Shown here: one piece after another, positions 10,501 through 18,966 of the stretch | Position numbering within the stretch: position 1 is the first letter of the stretch | How the letters are laid out: each line of letters opens with the position of its first letter | Origin: Bacteroidia bacterium | GTDB lineage: Bacteria; Bacteroidota; Ignavibacteria; UBA10030 | Assembly (NCBI GenBank): GCA_022180565.1 | Contig: BQML01000023.1 | Location: 1-53,795 of the forward strand | DNA length: 53,795 nucleotides | Direction: 5' to 3' | The notes under the pieces: generated by a model | Told to the model about the DNA's origin: nothing | The model's database searches: none | The model's input: the letters and a program-made list of their open reading frames with translations, nothing else | Made by a program: the position numbers and the translations under genes

Positions 10501-11061
10501 CATTTGCGCTTGCGTAACGTAGACTTCCGGTTGCTCAAAGATGAGCGCGGCTTCTTGCCGAAGGTCCCCTTGATTCAGCAACAGTCCGAAATCCCGTCGG
10601 ATCCGATAGATTCTCACCTCCGGAGCAAACGGATTGGCAGGAACTGCCGATGAGCCGAAGCCGATCACATGTCCCGCTGTGGTTCCGGGGTCGTACGTTC
10701 CTCCACCCACTCGCACGAGTTGCTCGGCCGCCGGTTGGGTGAACGCTGCATCAAGGTACATCTTGCCTCCCCACACAAATCCGTCCTGATATACAACATT
10801 TCCCGTCCCTTTCGGAAAATATGTCCCGTTGTCTTGCTGAGGAGAATGGCTGGAGAGTCCGTCGTTGCGGAACCACGCGGTCATGGAACCGACAGTCAGG
10901 ATGTTGTACGAAGGGGCTCCGGAGCTCTTCAGGAGCGCGGCACGACTGCCGTGAATCGATTTGCCCGGCACTTGACCTACCGCGGTCGTCAGAATTGCGG
11001 CGGATGCAAGGGCGAGGATGCTCTTACCGATCAATGGCGTCACGCGAAAATGGCCATCCAT
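7558..11061 (-). CDS. Large exported protein with C-terminal sorting-type domain
   Basis: A 1167-residue protein with a signal peptide (about residues 1-29, ending near TTAVGQ). A long soluble region is rich in Gly, Ser, Pro and aromatic residues, with a fibronectin III-like stretch around residues 565-690 (ILEWGSSS...YNVYQLPSP). The C-terminal ~95 residues read VGVFPNPYFAG...FNLAGHLVR...ASGLYLCYIE, the pattern of type A type IX secretion sorting domains / FlgD-like Ig folds. It is therefore probably secreted by T9SS and attached to or released from the surface. Its ATG lies two bases after the stop of the TonB-dependent receptor gene, and GAGG inside the receptor's last codons can serve as RBS, so the two proteins are likely functional partners. 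No catalytic motif seen. Confidence 0.8.
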   Translation of the reverse strand: MDGHFRVTPLIGKSILALASAAILTTAVGQVPGKSIHGSRAALLKSSGAPSYNILTVGSMTAWFRNDGLSSHSPQQDNGTYFPKGTGNVVYQDGFVWGGKMYLDAAFTQPAAEQLVRVGGGTYDPGTTAGHVIGFGSSAVPANPFAPEVRIYRIRRDFGLLLNQGDLRQEAALIFEQPEVYVTQAQMQAVYDQYEKDWNEWPVHLGAPYIERNGIPGYQAAMFPAEHLLDSLKTGRYDEPGIGGSDGSSPADQVIFMIFNDLDEYQSASFAESKPTGLEIQKTVWTYKGGFPLENIYFTRYKLINKGGVDIDPAPGLQAGSFFIDSMFVGQWVDSDIGAFSDDLVGCDVELNLGFGYNGNNEDDVFRNFGLAPPSVGYRVLQGPLVPSPSDSGYKDFRVVQGAKNLPMTSFAYLSSGSPYTDPPSGQFPSYASVTGQWWKLLRGYAPLGSLTTEDTRYAHPPGVSPTPFPLSGDPMIGTGFLDGRGTSYSFGPGDKRFLVSAGPFRLSPGDTQEIIISVVFGLGADRISSVGLMKAAAKFSETIHKGLFSVPRAPLPPLVTATELDGQIILEWGSSSQAELTESEVIARSYLFEGYNVYQLPSPSADISEGVRIATFDVKNGIKSIVSLQFDRETGAIGTFLTQEGSDSGVERFISVTRDHLLDLFFPPRLHNGQEYHFAVTAYNYSHEPGILPGSFESAPARISAKPRIPFGVVPGAAFGDSLQVTHSGPGEGSVSAIVVNPLVTTGASYAVRFRTAGNALVWDLENSTAGNILISGRSNQSGDGSFPIIDGIQVRVSDAPKEFKEFLVVANGGGPLVPPEDAAFSFNGFPYPSITRGMPDGTRQQTFGLNASQGWGIHVRQEGSLAMNYSVFLNRISNNGANWPRILDNQFELRFTAAGGKAAEGSPGLPAIDVPFELWNLRGTPADSSDDYRMIPVITDADVNGQFNIRPIDHTFSGSDNDPETESISWYQPQNLAAGDAGYQEWLAGTSTPGEQVFSNMVLVLWNGGSVADPSFPANVARLLPETGTIFRIVTPKRNSALDTYLFTAPTIQTGLEIQKIAAKRVGVFPNPYFAGRAQETTLYRNFVTFTNLPPRVTVRIFNLAGHLVRILEKNDISQYLEWDLRNKDNWQVASGLYLCYIEMPDIGETKVIKLAVIQPRISSY

Positions 11062-11063
11062 GG

Positions 11064-14000
11064 TTAATACCTCAGCGAAAGTCCCAACCGGATCTGCCGG
11101 GGAGTTCCGTACATATCGTTACCTGTTACATTCATGTAAGCCCAGCGGTTTTCCAAAATCGCGGTTCGGTAGAATTCTTCATAGAGAGGTATCGACTTGT
11201 AGAAATCCGCCTGTGTCTGTTGAAGCCACCCGTCATCGTTCGTATACCCGGTTGTCGGGAAGACGTTCAGAATATGCTTTCGGTTAAAGAGATTCAAAAC
11301 GTCCACTACCAGCTCAATCGTCAGTGGAGAAAAGGAAAACGATTTCTTGAATCGAACGTCAACGTTGTAGTACCATGGCGTCGTGATTTCGTTCTCGAAT
11401 GATGTGGAGAGTGTGCTTCTGTAGTCGAACAGTGTGCGGACTCCGATATTCCAGGGATTAGCCGCACCCAAAAATTCGGGCGGTGCAACTGCCGTATATC
11501 TCTGCCCGCTCCTGAAGCTGAACACCACAGAAAGCGACATGCCGGCAAAGAAGGATTCATCATTCTCCGGTACAACCACACTCCCCATCACGGTCCCGCG
11601 ATGCGTCTGATCATAGTCGGCGGGAATCAGAGATTCAGCGTATTGACTGCCGGGAGAATAATCGGACACATAGCGCCAATCGTGAGGGTCGAATATTCTT
11701 CCCTCGGTTCTTGAATACGTATACCACACACGTGTCGACGCATGTCGGCCAAGCGGAATGTCGGCCGAGAGTTCCCATCCCGACGAGAACCCCTTTGCTC
11801 CGTTCCGCAAGGCGACGAAGATCGGGGTTCCTTCCGAGTTCGTCACTCTCTCCAATTGGAGTTGATTGTCCATGGATTTTTGATAATAGACGACTCCAAC
11901 GGAAATGCCGGAACCTGTTGTATGGGCGATCCCCACCTCAACGTGTCGTGACCGCTCCGGCTCAGCCGTGAAGGAAACCGCAGGCCAGCCGAGATTGTAC
12001 GGCACCCGTAGATTCGGATGCATCAGCGCGCTTAACGTCACGTTATGTCTGAACAAATCCTCCAACTGGCGGAGTTGGACAAACGATCCGTACGCGAAAC
12101 GCGCCGTTGTCCGCTCTGTGGGAAAGAATGTCATGCCGATGCGAGGAAGAAGGTATTGATATGCCGGTGTTTTTATCAGGCGCTCTTCCATCAGCATGTT
12201 CAGGTTCAGGTTGAACGGTACTTGCTGCCAGTCCTCCACACCGGTTACGGGATTGATCGACTTCGGGACCGCCGTGAGACGCGGATCAAGGAGTTCGTAC
12301 CGAAGTCCGAGGTCGATCGTTGCAACGTCAAGATCCAGGAGGTTCCGGACGTAAAAGGAACCAAAATTCGGCCGCAGCGGCCCGTCAGGGCCGTCGTCCA
12401 CCTCAGCCGAAGGATCATCGTAGCGGTATCCGGCAGTCGAAATGCTGCCGCCGCGCATCACCCCTACACGCCGTTCCTCTTCCGAAGAGTACGCAAGCCA
12501 GGGGCTGGTCATGAATGCGCGAATGTTTTCTATATGGTACAATCGCATGGTCCAAAAGGACAGCCTTCCTCCTGCTTCCAAGCGCCAAGCATCGAACATC
12601 CGGTGCATGACATCTGCCGAGAACTCGACTGCGGATTGATTCTCTCTCGAATATGCATTGTTTGGGGTCGAGGGATGATCGAGAACAAAGTTGAAAATGA
12701 CGCTGTACGGAGGTGGAGGTTGAAATCGTGACAGGAATCCCCCATATCCCCGTTGTGCGTTCGCCAGACTGTCGGTATACGCGCGAATGTTATGACGGAA
12801 ATCGGGATCATAGATACGGTGAAAACGATCATACCATGAAACGGAGACATCTGCACGCGTTTTGGAATCAAGACTCATGCTTGCCTTGAGGGCGGCGAAG
12901 CGCGTCGTGGTCTTGTTGAGGGGATTGCGATTCTGTACGAGAACACGCCGGAGCGCCTGAGACCATTGGCCCTCGGGATGAATCTCGTTTCTGTAGCTGC
13001 CGATGAGCTTCATATCAATCCCGGCCAGAGAAAACGCCGCGTTTCCCTGAACGGTTGTACGTTCGAGCCAGTTGTTTGGAAGGTGATTTCTTGCGAACAC
13101 CATTGGCTGGGGAAGAGGCGTTCCCGGGGGATAGGGTCCCAGATTGTCCGTTACCAAATCATAGCGGAAAGGATTTAGGAACAACGGCTCCCGGTCGCGG
13201 AGAAAGGTGTGCTCGGCGGCAACAAAGAATCTCGCCGTTTCAAGAGGAAGTGGACCTTCCATAGTTCCAACAAGATTCTTGTAACCGAAGGAAGAAGTGC
13301 CGAAAAATTGTTTCCCCGGAGCGGCCAAACCGTCTCCTCGGAAATCAACGAATACCTTGAACCGCTCTCCTCCGGTTTTCATCCGGCTGATGACGGTTCC
13401 ACCGCCCCTGGAACCCAGCGAAGCGCCATAGGCGCCGGAATGCAATTCGATCGATTCGAGAGCTTCCGGAATGAGTGGAACGCCGTCTTCGTTGGTAAAA
13501 GGGTTGAGGACACTGATGCCTTCGAGCAGATAGTCCGTCTCTCTATCCCTGCTACCGCGAACGTGAAGCCCGCCATTGACGGACGAAATGCCGTTGAAAA
13601 GCGGAAGGTACTCCGCGGCTCCCCTGTACGGTACCTCCTCAAGAGAATGCGAGTGCAGAGTATACACCGTCCATGCAATCCCATCCCTGGAGGGTGGATC
13701 ATACACCGGGGGTTCAGGGTCTGGTGTCGCGCCCGCCGTCGGAATTCTGTCGGTGCTCAACGGAATTTCTTCTGTTCTTTCAGCGTCTGCCGTGAAGGCC
13801 TCGGTCCGGAGTGGAATCGCGATCGATCCTTGCATGCGAAGCTGTGCCAACAGGGAATCCGAACGCCCGTCCCCGAGAGCGACCGCCTCAGCCAGCCGAG
13901 ATGCCGCGGCCGCAATGTCTCCGGAAGCCGCCTGAGCAAGTGCAAGGTTCCGGAGGATGAGTCCGCTGATCCTGCGATGTACGCTGTCGGCTGCAAGGAT

Positions 14001-14489
14001 GGTGGCCGCAGAGCTGAAATGCTCAGCGGCGCGGGCAAAGTCTTTATTGTTGAACGCCGTCCTTCCAACGTCCGCTTCCTGTAGAGCACACTCCAGCATC
14101 AAATCGCGGCGCTTATCCGCAAAACCCACATGGTGACTAACACACTGCAAAAGCGCGACGTTCATGCTATCGTACTCCGCAAGCCGTCCGTGCGCGTAAG
14201 CAAGCCAGTAGTACGCCTCGGCGACGCGAAGCGGCAGAGTAGGGCTGTTGTCGCGTACGCTGTACTCGTCGAGGAGTCTCTGCATCAACCGCTTTGCCTG
14301 AACGAAATCTCCATCGGCGATCAACTGGTCGAACTCGGCATTTCGCACTGATGCACACCCGACGAGGAGTGCGGACAGGGTAGCGACAACTCCTCGAAGC
14401 AGAACAGGAGGGAGGATTGAATGCGTCATGAGACGTTTGGCGGAGGGAAAAGCGAAGCCGCGTGGCGGCCTGACGTGAGAAACTATCAT
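11064..14489 (-). CDS. TonB-dependent receptor with N-terminal lipoprotein/TPR-like region
   Basis: A 1141-residue protein. The N-terminus is extended and basic, followed by a hydrophobic stretch and a lipobox-like LLVGC (Cys at about 45). Residues ~50-215 are helical and TPR-like (AEAYYWLAYAHGRLAEYDSM; AFNNKDFARAAEHFSSA). A Pro-rich linker (~240-268) leads to a plug domain at ~275-380 (LHVRGSRDRETDYLLEGISV; ESIELHSGAYGASLGSRGGG). The rest is an outer-membrane beta-barrel ending in ...RLGLSLRY with the expected C-terminal aromatic residue. Standard FCB receptors carry a CarboxypepD_reg-like domain before the plug; here a TPR-like module takes its place. The ATG at 14489 has a GGGGG-type RBS; an alternative in-frame ATG (MTHSILPP) lacks one. 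The substrate is unknown. The downstream exported protein is a likely partner. Confidence 0.83.
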   Translation of the reverse strand: MIVSHVRPPRGFAFPSAKRLMTHSILPPVLLRGVVATLSALLVGCASVRNAEFDQLIADGDFVQAKRLMQRLLDEYSVRDNSPTLPLRVAEAYYWLAYAHGRLAEYDSMNVALLQCVSHHVGFADKRRDLMLECALQEADVGRTAFNNKDFARAAEHFSSAATILAADSVHRRISGLILRNLALAQAASGDIAAAASRLAEAVALGDGRSDSLLAQLRMQGSIAIPLRTEAFTADAERTEEIPLSTDRIPTAGATPDPEPPVYDPPSRDGIAWTVYTLHSHSLEEVPYRGAAEYLPLFNGISSVNGGLHVRGSRDRETDYLLEGISVLNPFTNEDGVPLIPEALESIELHSGAYGASLGSRGGGTVISRMKTGGERFKVFVDFRGDGLAAPGKQFFGTSSFGYKNLVGTMEGPLPLETARFFVAAEHTFLRDREPLFLNPFRYDLVTDNLGPYPPGTPLPQPMVFARNHLPNNWLERTTVQGNAAFSLAGIDMKLIGSYRNEIHPEGQWSQALRRVLVQNRNPLNKTTTRFAALKASMSLDSKTRADVSVSWYDRFHRIYDPDFRHNIRAYTDSLANAQRGYGGFLSRFQPPPPYSVIFNFVLDHPSTPNNAYSRENQSAVEFSADVMHRMFDAWRLEAGGRLSFWTMRLYHIENIRAFMTSPWLAYSSEEERRVGVMRGGSISTAGYRYDDPSAEVDDGPDGPLRPNFGSFYVRNLLDLDVATIDLGLRYELLDPRLTAVPKSINPVTGVEDWQQVPFNLNLNMLMEERLIKTPAYQYLLPRIGMTFFPTERTTARFAYGSFVQLRQLEDLFRHNVTLSALMHPNLRVPYNLGWPAVSFTAEPERSRHVEVGIAHTTGSGISVGVVYYQKSMDNQLQLERVTNSEGTPIFVALRNGAKGFSSGWELSADIPLGRHASTRVWYTYSRTEGRIFDPHDWRYVSDYSPGSQYAESLIPADYDQTHRGTVMGSVVVPENDESFFAGMSLSVVFSFRSGQRYTAVAPPEFLGAANPWNIGVRTLFDYRSTLSTSFENEITTPWYYNVDVRFKKSFSFSPLTIELVVDVLNLFNRKHILNVFPTTGYTNDDGWLQQTQADFYKSIPLYEEFYRTAILENRWAYMNVTGNDMYGTPRQIRLGLSLRY

Positions 14490-14550
14490 GAGCCCCCTAG
14501 TGTTTCATGAGCGTTCTGCTGGTGCCGCCTGCTTGTTGTTGGGAAAAAAA

Positions 14551-17040
14551 CTAATTCGAAAGTCGCCGGATATTGTCGATGGCTCGACGCGCGGCATGTC
14601 GAATGTCGCTGTCCCCATTGGAGGCAGCAACTTCTTCAAGGGCTGGCAACGCCTCGCGCACCCCGAGTTGTGCAAGAATCTCAATGGCTGTAAGACGTAC
14701 GGGCAAAATATCATTCTTCGCAAACGATGTCAAGCGGTTTATTAACTGCACGTCGGTGGGCGCACAGGCGGCCCAGGTGGTCAGTGCCTGTTGGCGAAGA
14801 GCGTAGTGGTACCGGGTATCGGCAAATCGGCGCGCGAGAGGGACGAATTGCGCTTTATGAGGGACAAGATGCACATCGGCCAGGATTTCCATCGCCTTCA
14901 ACGAGGCAATGCGCTTGACGTCGTACCACGAACGGCTTCCCGCGAAACGTTCGAGCAGATCCATCGGTAGCGCTCCATCGATCTTCGCGAGAGACACAAG
15001 CGCCGTCGCAGCAATGTCGTCGCTGGAATCTGTCTGCGCCGCGTGCCGAAGAGCCTCCCGTGCGCGATCCGTGTATCGCGATCCCAGCGCGATGACAGCG
15101 GATTTGCGGACGTAGTAGTCTTCGGAGTGCAATTGCGTAAGGAGAATGTCCTCGGCATCGGAGGATCGAATGGTTCGAAGCTGTGCCAGCGCTTCCGCCT
15201 TGACAATCCAGTAAGCATCACTTTCCAAAAGGTCTCTCAAAGCGCCGACGACGGCAGGATCGGTGGAATACTCCTTTGCGAGTTGCTGCAAAGCCCACAG
15301 GCGTCCCGAGATCTCATCGTTGCGGATCTGATAGAGAAGCTCCCCAAGCGGCTTCTTCTGCCGGAGGTCTGCGACGAGCGCGCCGCGTCCGTCAAAACTC
15401 ACCATGTCCGGAGGCGCAGAAACATCAAACAGATAAGTCTCTTCGGCCTCATCAATCCAAACGACCTGCCGCGTGGTCGTTCCGGCGGCATCAATCCGAA
15501 TCTCGGCTGGGAGCCGGAACACACCCTGGCCTTTCACGAAAGGCTGAATTTGCCGAACGTTCACCTCAAGTCTTTTCCTCCCGGGAATGAATCGGGATTG
15601 AACCTCGAAGATCGGATGTCCTCCCCCCCACATCCATTGTTCAAAGAAGTACTGCAGGTTGATCCCCGTTGCCTCCTCGATGGCATTCTTGAGATCCGCG
15701 CTCTCCACGTTCGCGAACTTGTGCTTGTTTTGAAAATAGGACAGGCCCCGAAAGAATGCTTCGTCACCGAGAATCCAACGCATCATGTGAAGGACGATTG
15801 CGCCCTTAAGGTATGTGGTCTCCGAATTATAGATTTCCGACCTGCTGTCGAAATAACGGTACTCAAGCGGCCGGATGACATGGGAGTCGGCGACGTATTT
15901 CAAATACGCCTGTCGGGCCAGCCACGTCGATGCTTGAAGAGCCTCGGGACCAAGCCGGTGTTCGTCCCATAGCATCATCAGATAAGACGCGAAACTCTCG
16001 TTGATCCAGATATTTGCAAGGTTGGTGCAGGTTGTGTTGTTCCCGAACCAGTGATGCGCGAGTTCATGGGAGATCAGCGTTTCGGCGGTCCAGTTCGTGG
16101 CGTAGGACTCAAAGTCAGGATTGAATTCCGGCGTTTCGCCCGGGGTTCGGAGAATTCTGTCGTTGTGTCCGGTGATGCCGGTGTTCTCCATGGCGCCAAT
16201 GGCGTAATCATAGGCAGCCACCTGATCGTACTTGTCCCACGGGTATCGGAAATTAAACTTCTCGGAAAAGAATTCCACCATCTCCGGAGTCCGCTCGAAC
16301 ACGGCGGCGGCATCGTGCTCCTGTCCGGGATGAACCCACACACTGAGGGGGATCGTTCCGAATGCGGAACGAAGCGGCACTTCCCGATAATCGCCTACAA
16401 ACAACGCCAGGAGATAATTCGAATGCGGAAGCGTCTGTAGCCAATAAAATGTTCTGGTCCCGTCGCTGTTCTCCGTGGTTTTGAGGAGCCTGCCGTTCGA
16501 GAGCGCCACATGGGGCTTGCCCACGGTTGCCGCGATTTCGGTGGAAAACTTGTCGTTGTTATCGTTGTAGATCGGAAGCCAGTTTGCGTGAATACCGCCC
16601 TCACCGTAGGTGAAAAGAGCGGGCTGGTTGTTGGTACCGGGACAGGCATCAATGAAGTACATCCCTGCCGTGGGTGTGGCACTGTAATCAACGATAAACG
16701 ACACGGTGTCCCGTGACCCGAGAGTCCTGCCAAGCTCGATGGTGAGGGAAACCGAATCCGAGGAGAATTTCAACGCAGTGCCCGAGGATGCATCGCGTAC
16801 ACGACGAACGTTCAGCCGATAAGCGTCCAGCGTTATCGATTTCGCCTGGAGAAGCGGACGCAGGGTCAGCGTGGCGTTCCCCGCAACACTCTTTGCTTTC
16901 CAGTCGATTCGAAGGTCCACTCTGTAGTGGATGAGATCAAACGAGCGCTCGCGGTTTGGATGATAGGTTCCCGTCGGCAGCTGCTGTGCCTGAAGAAACG
17001 GCGGGATGGAAATCGCAAGAGCAAGAAGAATTCTTTTCAT
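14551..17040 (-). CDS. Exported M1 family aminopeptidase with C-terminal HEAT repeats
   Basis: An 829-residue enzyme starting MKRILLALAISIPPFLQAQ (signal peptide). It has the complete M1 set: GAMEN (in AIGAMENTGITG), HELAHHWFGN and the Glu ligand in WINESFASY. Residues ~565-829 form about seven HEAT/PBS-like helical repeats (ESDAYWIVKAEALAQLRTI; SEDYYVRKSAVIALGSRY). It should cleave N-terminal residues from peptides in the periplasm. The frame extends 23 codons upstream to 17109, but that start overlaps the M61 stop and lacks a signal peptide start, so 17040 is preferred. It lies 44 bases downstream of the M61 gene, probably in one transcript. A run of seven T follows the stop but has no convincing GC stem. 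Confidence 0.9.
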   Translation of the reverse strand: MKRILLALAISIPPFLQAQQLPTGTYHPNRERSFDLIHYRVDLRIDWKAKSVAGNATLTLRPLLQAKSITLDAYRLNVRRVRDASSGTALKFSSDSVSLTIELGRTLGSRDTVSFIVDYSATPTAGMYFIDACPGTNNQPALFTYGEGGIHANWLPIYNDNNDKFSTEIAATVGKPHVALSNGRLLKTTENSDGTRTFYWLQTLPHSNYLLALFVGDYREVPLRSAFGTIPLSVWVHPGQEHDAAAVFERTPEMVEFFSEKFNFRYPWDKYDQVAAYDYAIGAMENTGITGHNDRILRTPGETPEFNPDFESYATNWTAETLISHELAHHWFGNNTTCTNLANIWINESFASYLMMLWDEHRLGPEALQASTWLARQAYLKYVADSHVIRPLEYRYFDSRSEIYNSETTYLKGAIVLHMMRWILGDEAFFRGLSYFQNKHKFANVESADLKNAIEEATGINLQYFFEQWMWGGGHPIFEVQSRFIPGRKRLEVNVRQIQPFVKGQGVFRLPAEIRIDAAGTTTRQVVWIDEAEETYLFDVSAPPDMVSFDGRGALVADLRQKKPLGELLYQIRNDEISGRLWALQQLAKEYSTDPAVVGALRDLLESDAYWIVKAEALAQLRTIRSSDAEDILLTQLHSEDYYVRKSAVIALGSRYTDRAREALRHAAQTDSSDDIAATALVSLAKIDGALPMDLLERFAGSRSWYDVKRIASLKAMEILADVHLVPHKAQFVPLARRFADTRYHYALRQQALTTWAACAPTDVQLINRLTSFAKNDILPVRLTAIEILAQLGVREALPALEEVAASNGDSDIRHAARRAIDNIRRLSN

Positions 17041-17084
17041 CGGAAGCCCGGTGAGATGTCGGAGAATACGAAGAGGAAACGTGA

Positions 17085-18878
17085 TTATTCCCAGGAGGTA
17101 CCCAGCCACGATTCATAGATCTGCTTCTGCAATGGTGTCGGTTTGTCGGTCCGCTTCACCTGGTACGAAGGAACCGCGCTTGCCGTGAGGGTAACGTCAA
17201 ATTCGCGCAGGCGGTCGTCGCGCATGACCGTTACACGCACGCGATCACCGCTCTGTCTGGAGGCAATCCTGTCCGGAAGATCACCGGAACGGACACGATA
17301 CCCATCGAGAGCAACAATCTCATCGCCGACATTGAGGCCGGCGCGGTACGCCGGTGAGCCGGCAACAAGCGAGCGAATCATGGTCCGTCCTTCTTCATCC
17401 CGGGTGGACGCGCCCAGCCACGGCGACGTTCTTTGTTCGGAGGTGACCATGAGGCCGGCGTAGGAAAGCGCCTTTTCCCAATCGAAAGATTTTGTGCCGT
17501 AGACGTAATCGTCAAAGAACGAAACAAAGCTCCCTCCTCCAAATTCCTCGCAGAGTTTTCTGAAGTCCTCGACTGTGTACCCCTTGCCGTTCCAGGGAAA
17601 TCTCTTGTAAAGGGCGCGCATGACGTCATCAAGCGATCGCTTGTTCCCGGAACGCTGGCGGATTTCCAAATCGAGGATCAGGCTAGCATCCGCCCCCCGG
17701 TCGTAGTAGTCGGATTCAGCATTGTAGGCATTCTCGTTGGATTTCCAGTACTTGACCCATGCATCGAAACTGGACTCTGTCACCGGCTGTACCCTGTTTC
17801 CAGGCCTCAGACGCTCGCTTTCGATTTCCCGCGGAAGTTGCTCGATGATCTCCCGAGCCGTGATGTACCCTGCCCTCGCGAGCAGGAGGCGTCCGTAGTA
17901 CGAAGTCGTCCCTTCGGCAATCCACAGCTCTCGCGTGTAGTTTTCCGCTGACCAGTCGTACGGACTGATCCCTGCAGGGCGGATTTGCTTCACGTTCCAT
18001 GTATGGAAATACTCGTGACTGACGAGGCCAAGAAAACCGCGATAGGATCCCGGATTGGTGAGTGCAAAGGGCCGGCCGCCCATGATCGTGGAGTTGATAT
18101 GCTCGGTACCGCCGCCTCCCCTCGCCGACAGATGAAGCATGAAGGTATAGCGTTCATAAGGCAGATCCCCCCAGAACTCACGATTGATTTTCACGATCCG
18201 CTTCAAATCCTCCAGGATGGCCTTGGCATCATACTCCCCCTTTCCAAGAACGCTGAAAACGTGCTTCTTCCCTTCCGCCTCGAATTCGTAGTCCTTCTGA
18301 TTTCCCACAAAAAGAGGACAATCCGCGAGATAATCATAGGTGGGTGCCTGGAAGGTGTTCGAAGCGCCCCGAGTCCGATCAAGTCCCGTCGTTACATGCC
18401 AATTGCCGTACGGAATGACGGTCAAGGTGAGCGGGTGCTGGCGATGGTTTGATGAATACATGAACACCGCCGCCCCGTCCAGAAATGCCCCCTCATCGTT
18501 CAATCCCTTTGTCCGCAAATGAAACTCGTTGGCGTACACCCTATAGCGCGCAGTCAGTGTGGGCGAGCTTCCCTTCTCGATCCGCCAGGTGTCCTTGTCG
18601 GTCTTCATCCATTTCAAAAACTTCCCGCTGCCGTCGACGACAGAGAAGTCTTGGATCGCTCCTGCAAAGTCGAGAATGACGTATCTTCCGGTTCGCCAGG
18701 CCGGGAGGGAAAGCTCAAACAGTGATTCAGACGCCGGAAGTCCGTCAAAAGTGACCTCGACTTCGAACAAATGAGTCCATGGCTCCGGCATGGAAAGCCG
18801 GTAAGCGATGGAAGGAGACTGTGCAATGGCCATGGTTGTCCAGAGACCGGTAATGAGAAGGAGAAGAGATTGTTTCAT
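17085..18878 (-). CDS. Exported M61 family aminopeptidase with PDZ domain
   Basis: A 597-residue protein: a signal peptide (MKQSLLLLITGLWTTMAIAQ), an N-terminal beta-rich region, the gluzincin motif HEYFH with a downstream Glu (ELWIAEGTTSYYG), and a C-terminal PDZ domain (~495-580; SPAYRAGLNVGDEIVALDG). This is the M61 glycyl aminopeptidase layout, whose known members prefer N-terminal Gly or Ala. The location is probably periplasmic. A good promoter stands upstream (18921-18949), and the M1-HEAT aminopeptidase follows 44 bases after its stop, so the two likely act together on peptides. Confidence 0.9.
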   Translation of the reverse strand: MKQSLLLLITGLWTTMAIAQSPSIAYRLSMPEPWTHLFEVEVTFDGLPASESLFELSLPAWRTGRYVILDFAGAIQDFSVVDGSGKFLKWMKTDKDTWRIEKGSSPTLTARYRVYANEFHLRTKGLNDEGAFLDGAAVFMYSSNHRQHPLTLTVIPYGNWHVTTGLDRTRGASNTFQAPTYDYLADCPLFVGNQKDYEFEAEGKKHVFSVLGKGEYDAKAILEDLKRIVKINREFWGDLPYERYTFMLHLSARGGGGTEHINSTIMGGRPFALTNPGSYRGFLGLVSHEYFHTWNVKQIRPAGISPYDWSAENYTRELWIAEGTTSYYGRLLLARAGYITAREIIEQLPREIESERLRPGNRVQPVTESSFDAWVKYWKSNENAYNAESDYYDRGADASLILDLEIRQRSGNKRSLDDVMRALYKRFPWNGKGYTVEDFRKLCEEFGGGSFVSFFDDYVYGTKSFDWEKALSYAGLMVTSEQRTSPWLGASTRDEEGRTMIRSLVAGSPAYRAGLNVGDEIVALDGYRVRSGDLPDRIASRQSGDRVRVTVMRDDRLREFDVTLTASAVPSYQVKRTDKPTPLQKQIYESWLGTSWE

Positions 18879-18920
18879 GATCCGTTTCGGGTTTTGTTCG
18901 CAGGTGCCCGCTTTTTTTGT

Positions 18921-18949
18921 ATGATAACGATATTGAATCTTCTGTTCAA
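18921..18949 (-). promoter_or_regulatory. Sigma-70-type promoter for the M61/M1 operon
   Basis: TTGAAC (18949..18944), 17-bp spacer, TATCAT (18926..18921) on the minus strand. The -10 box matches the consensus at five of six positions. Confidence 0.6.
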
Positions 18950-18966
18950 GGAGAGATTCGGAAGTA

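Noticed and set aside
14541-14553. T7 run directly after the M1-HEAT stop as a terminator
   Set aside because: No GC-rich stem precedes it within 30 bases.
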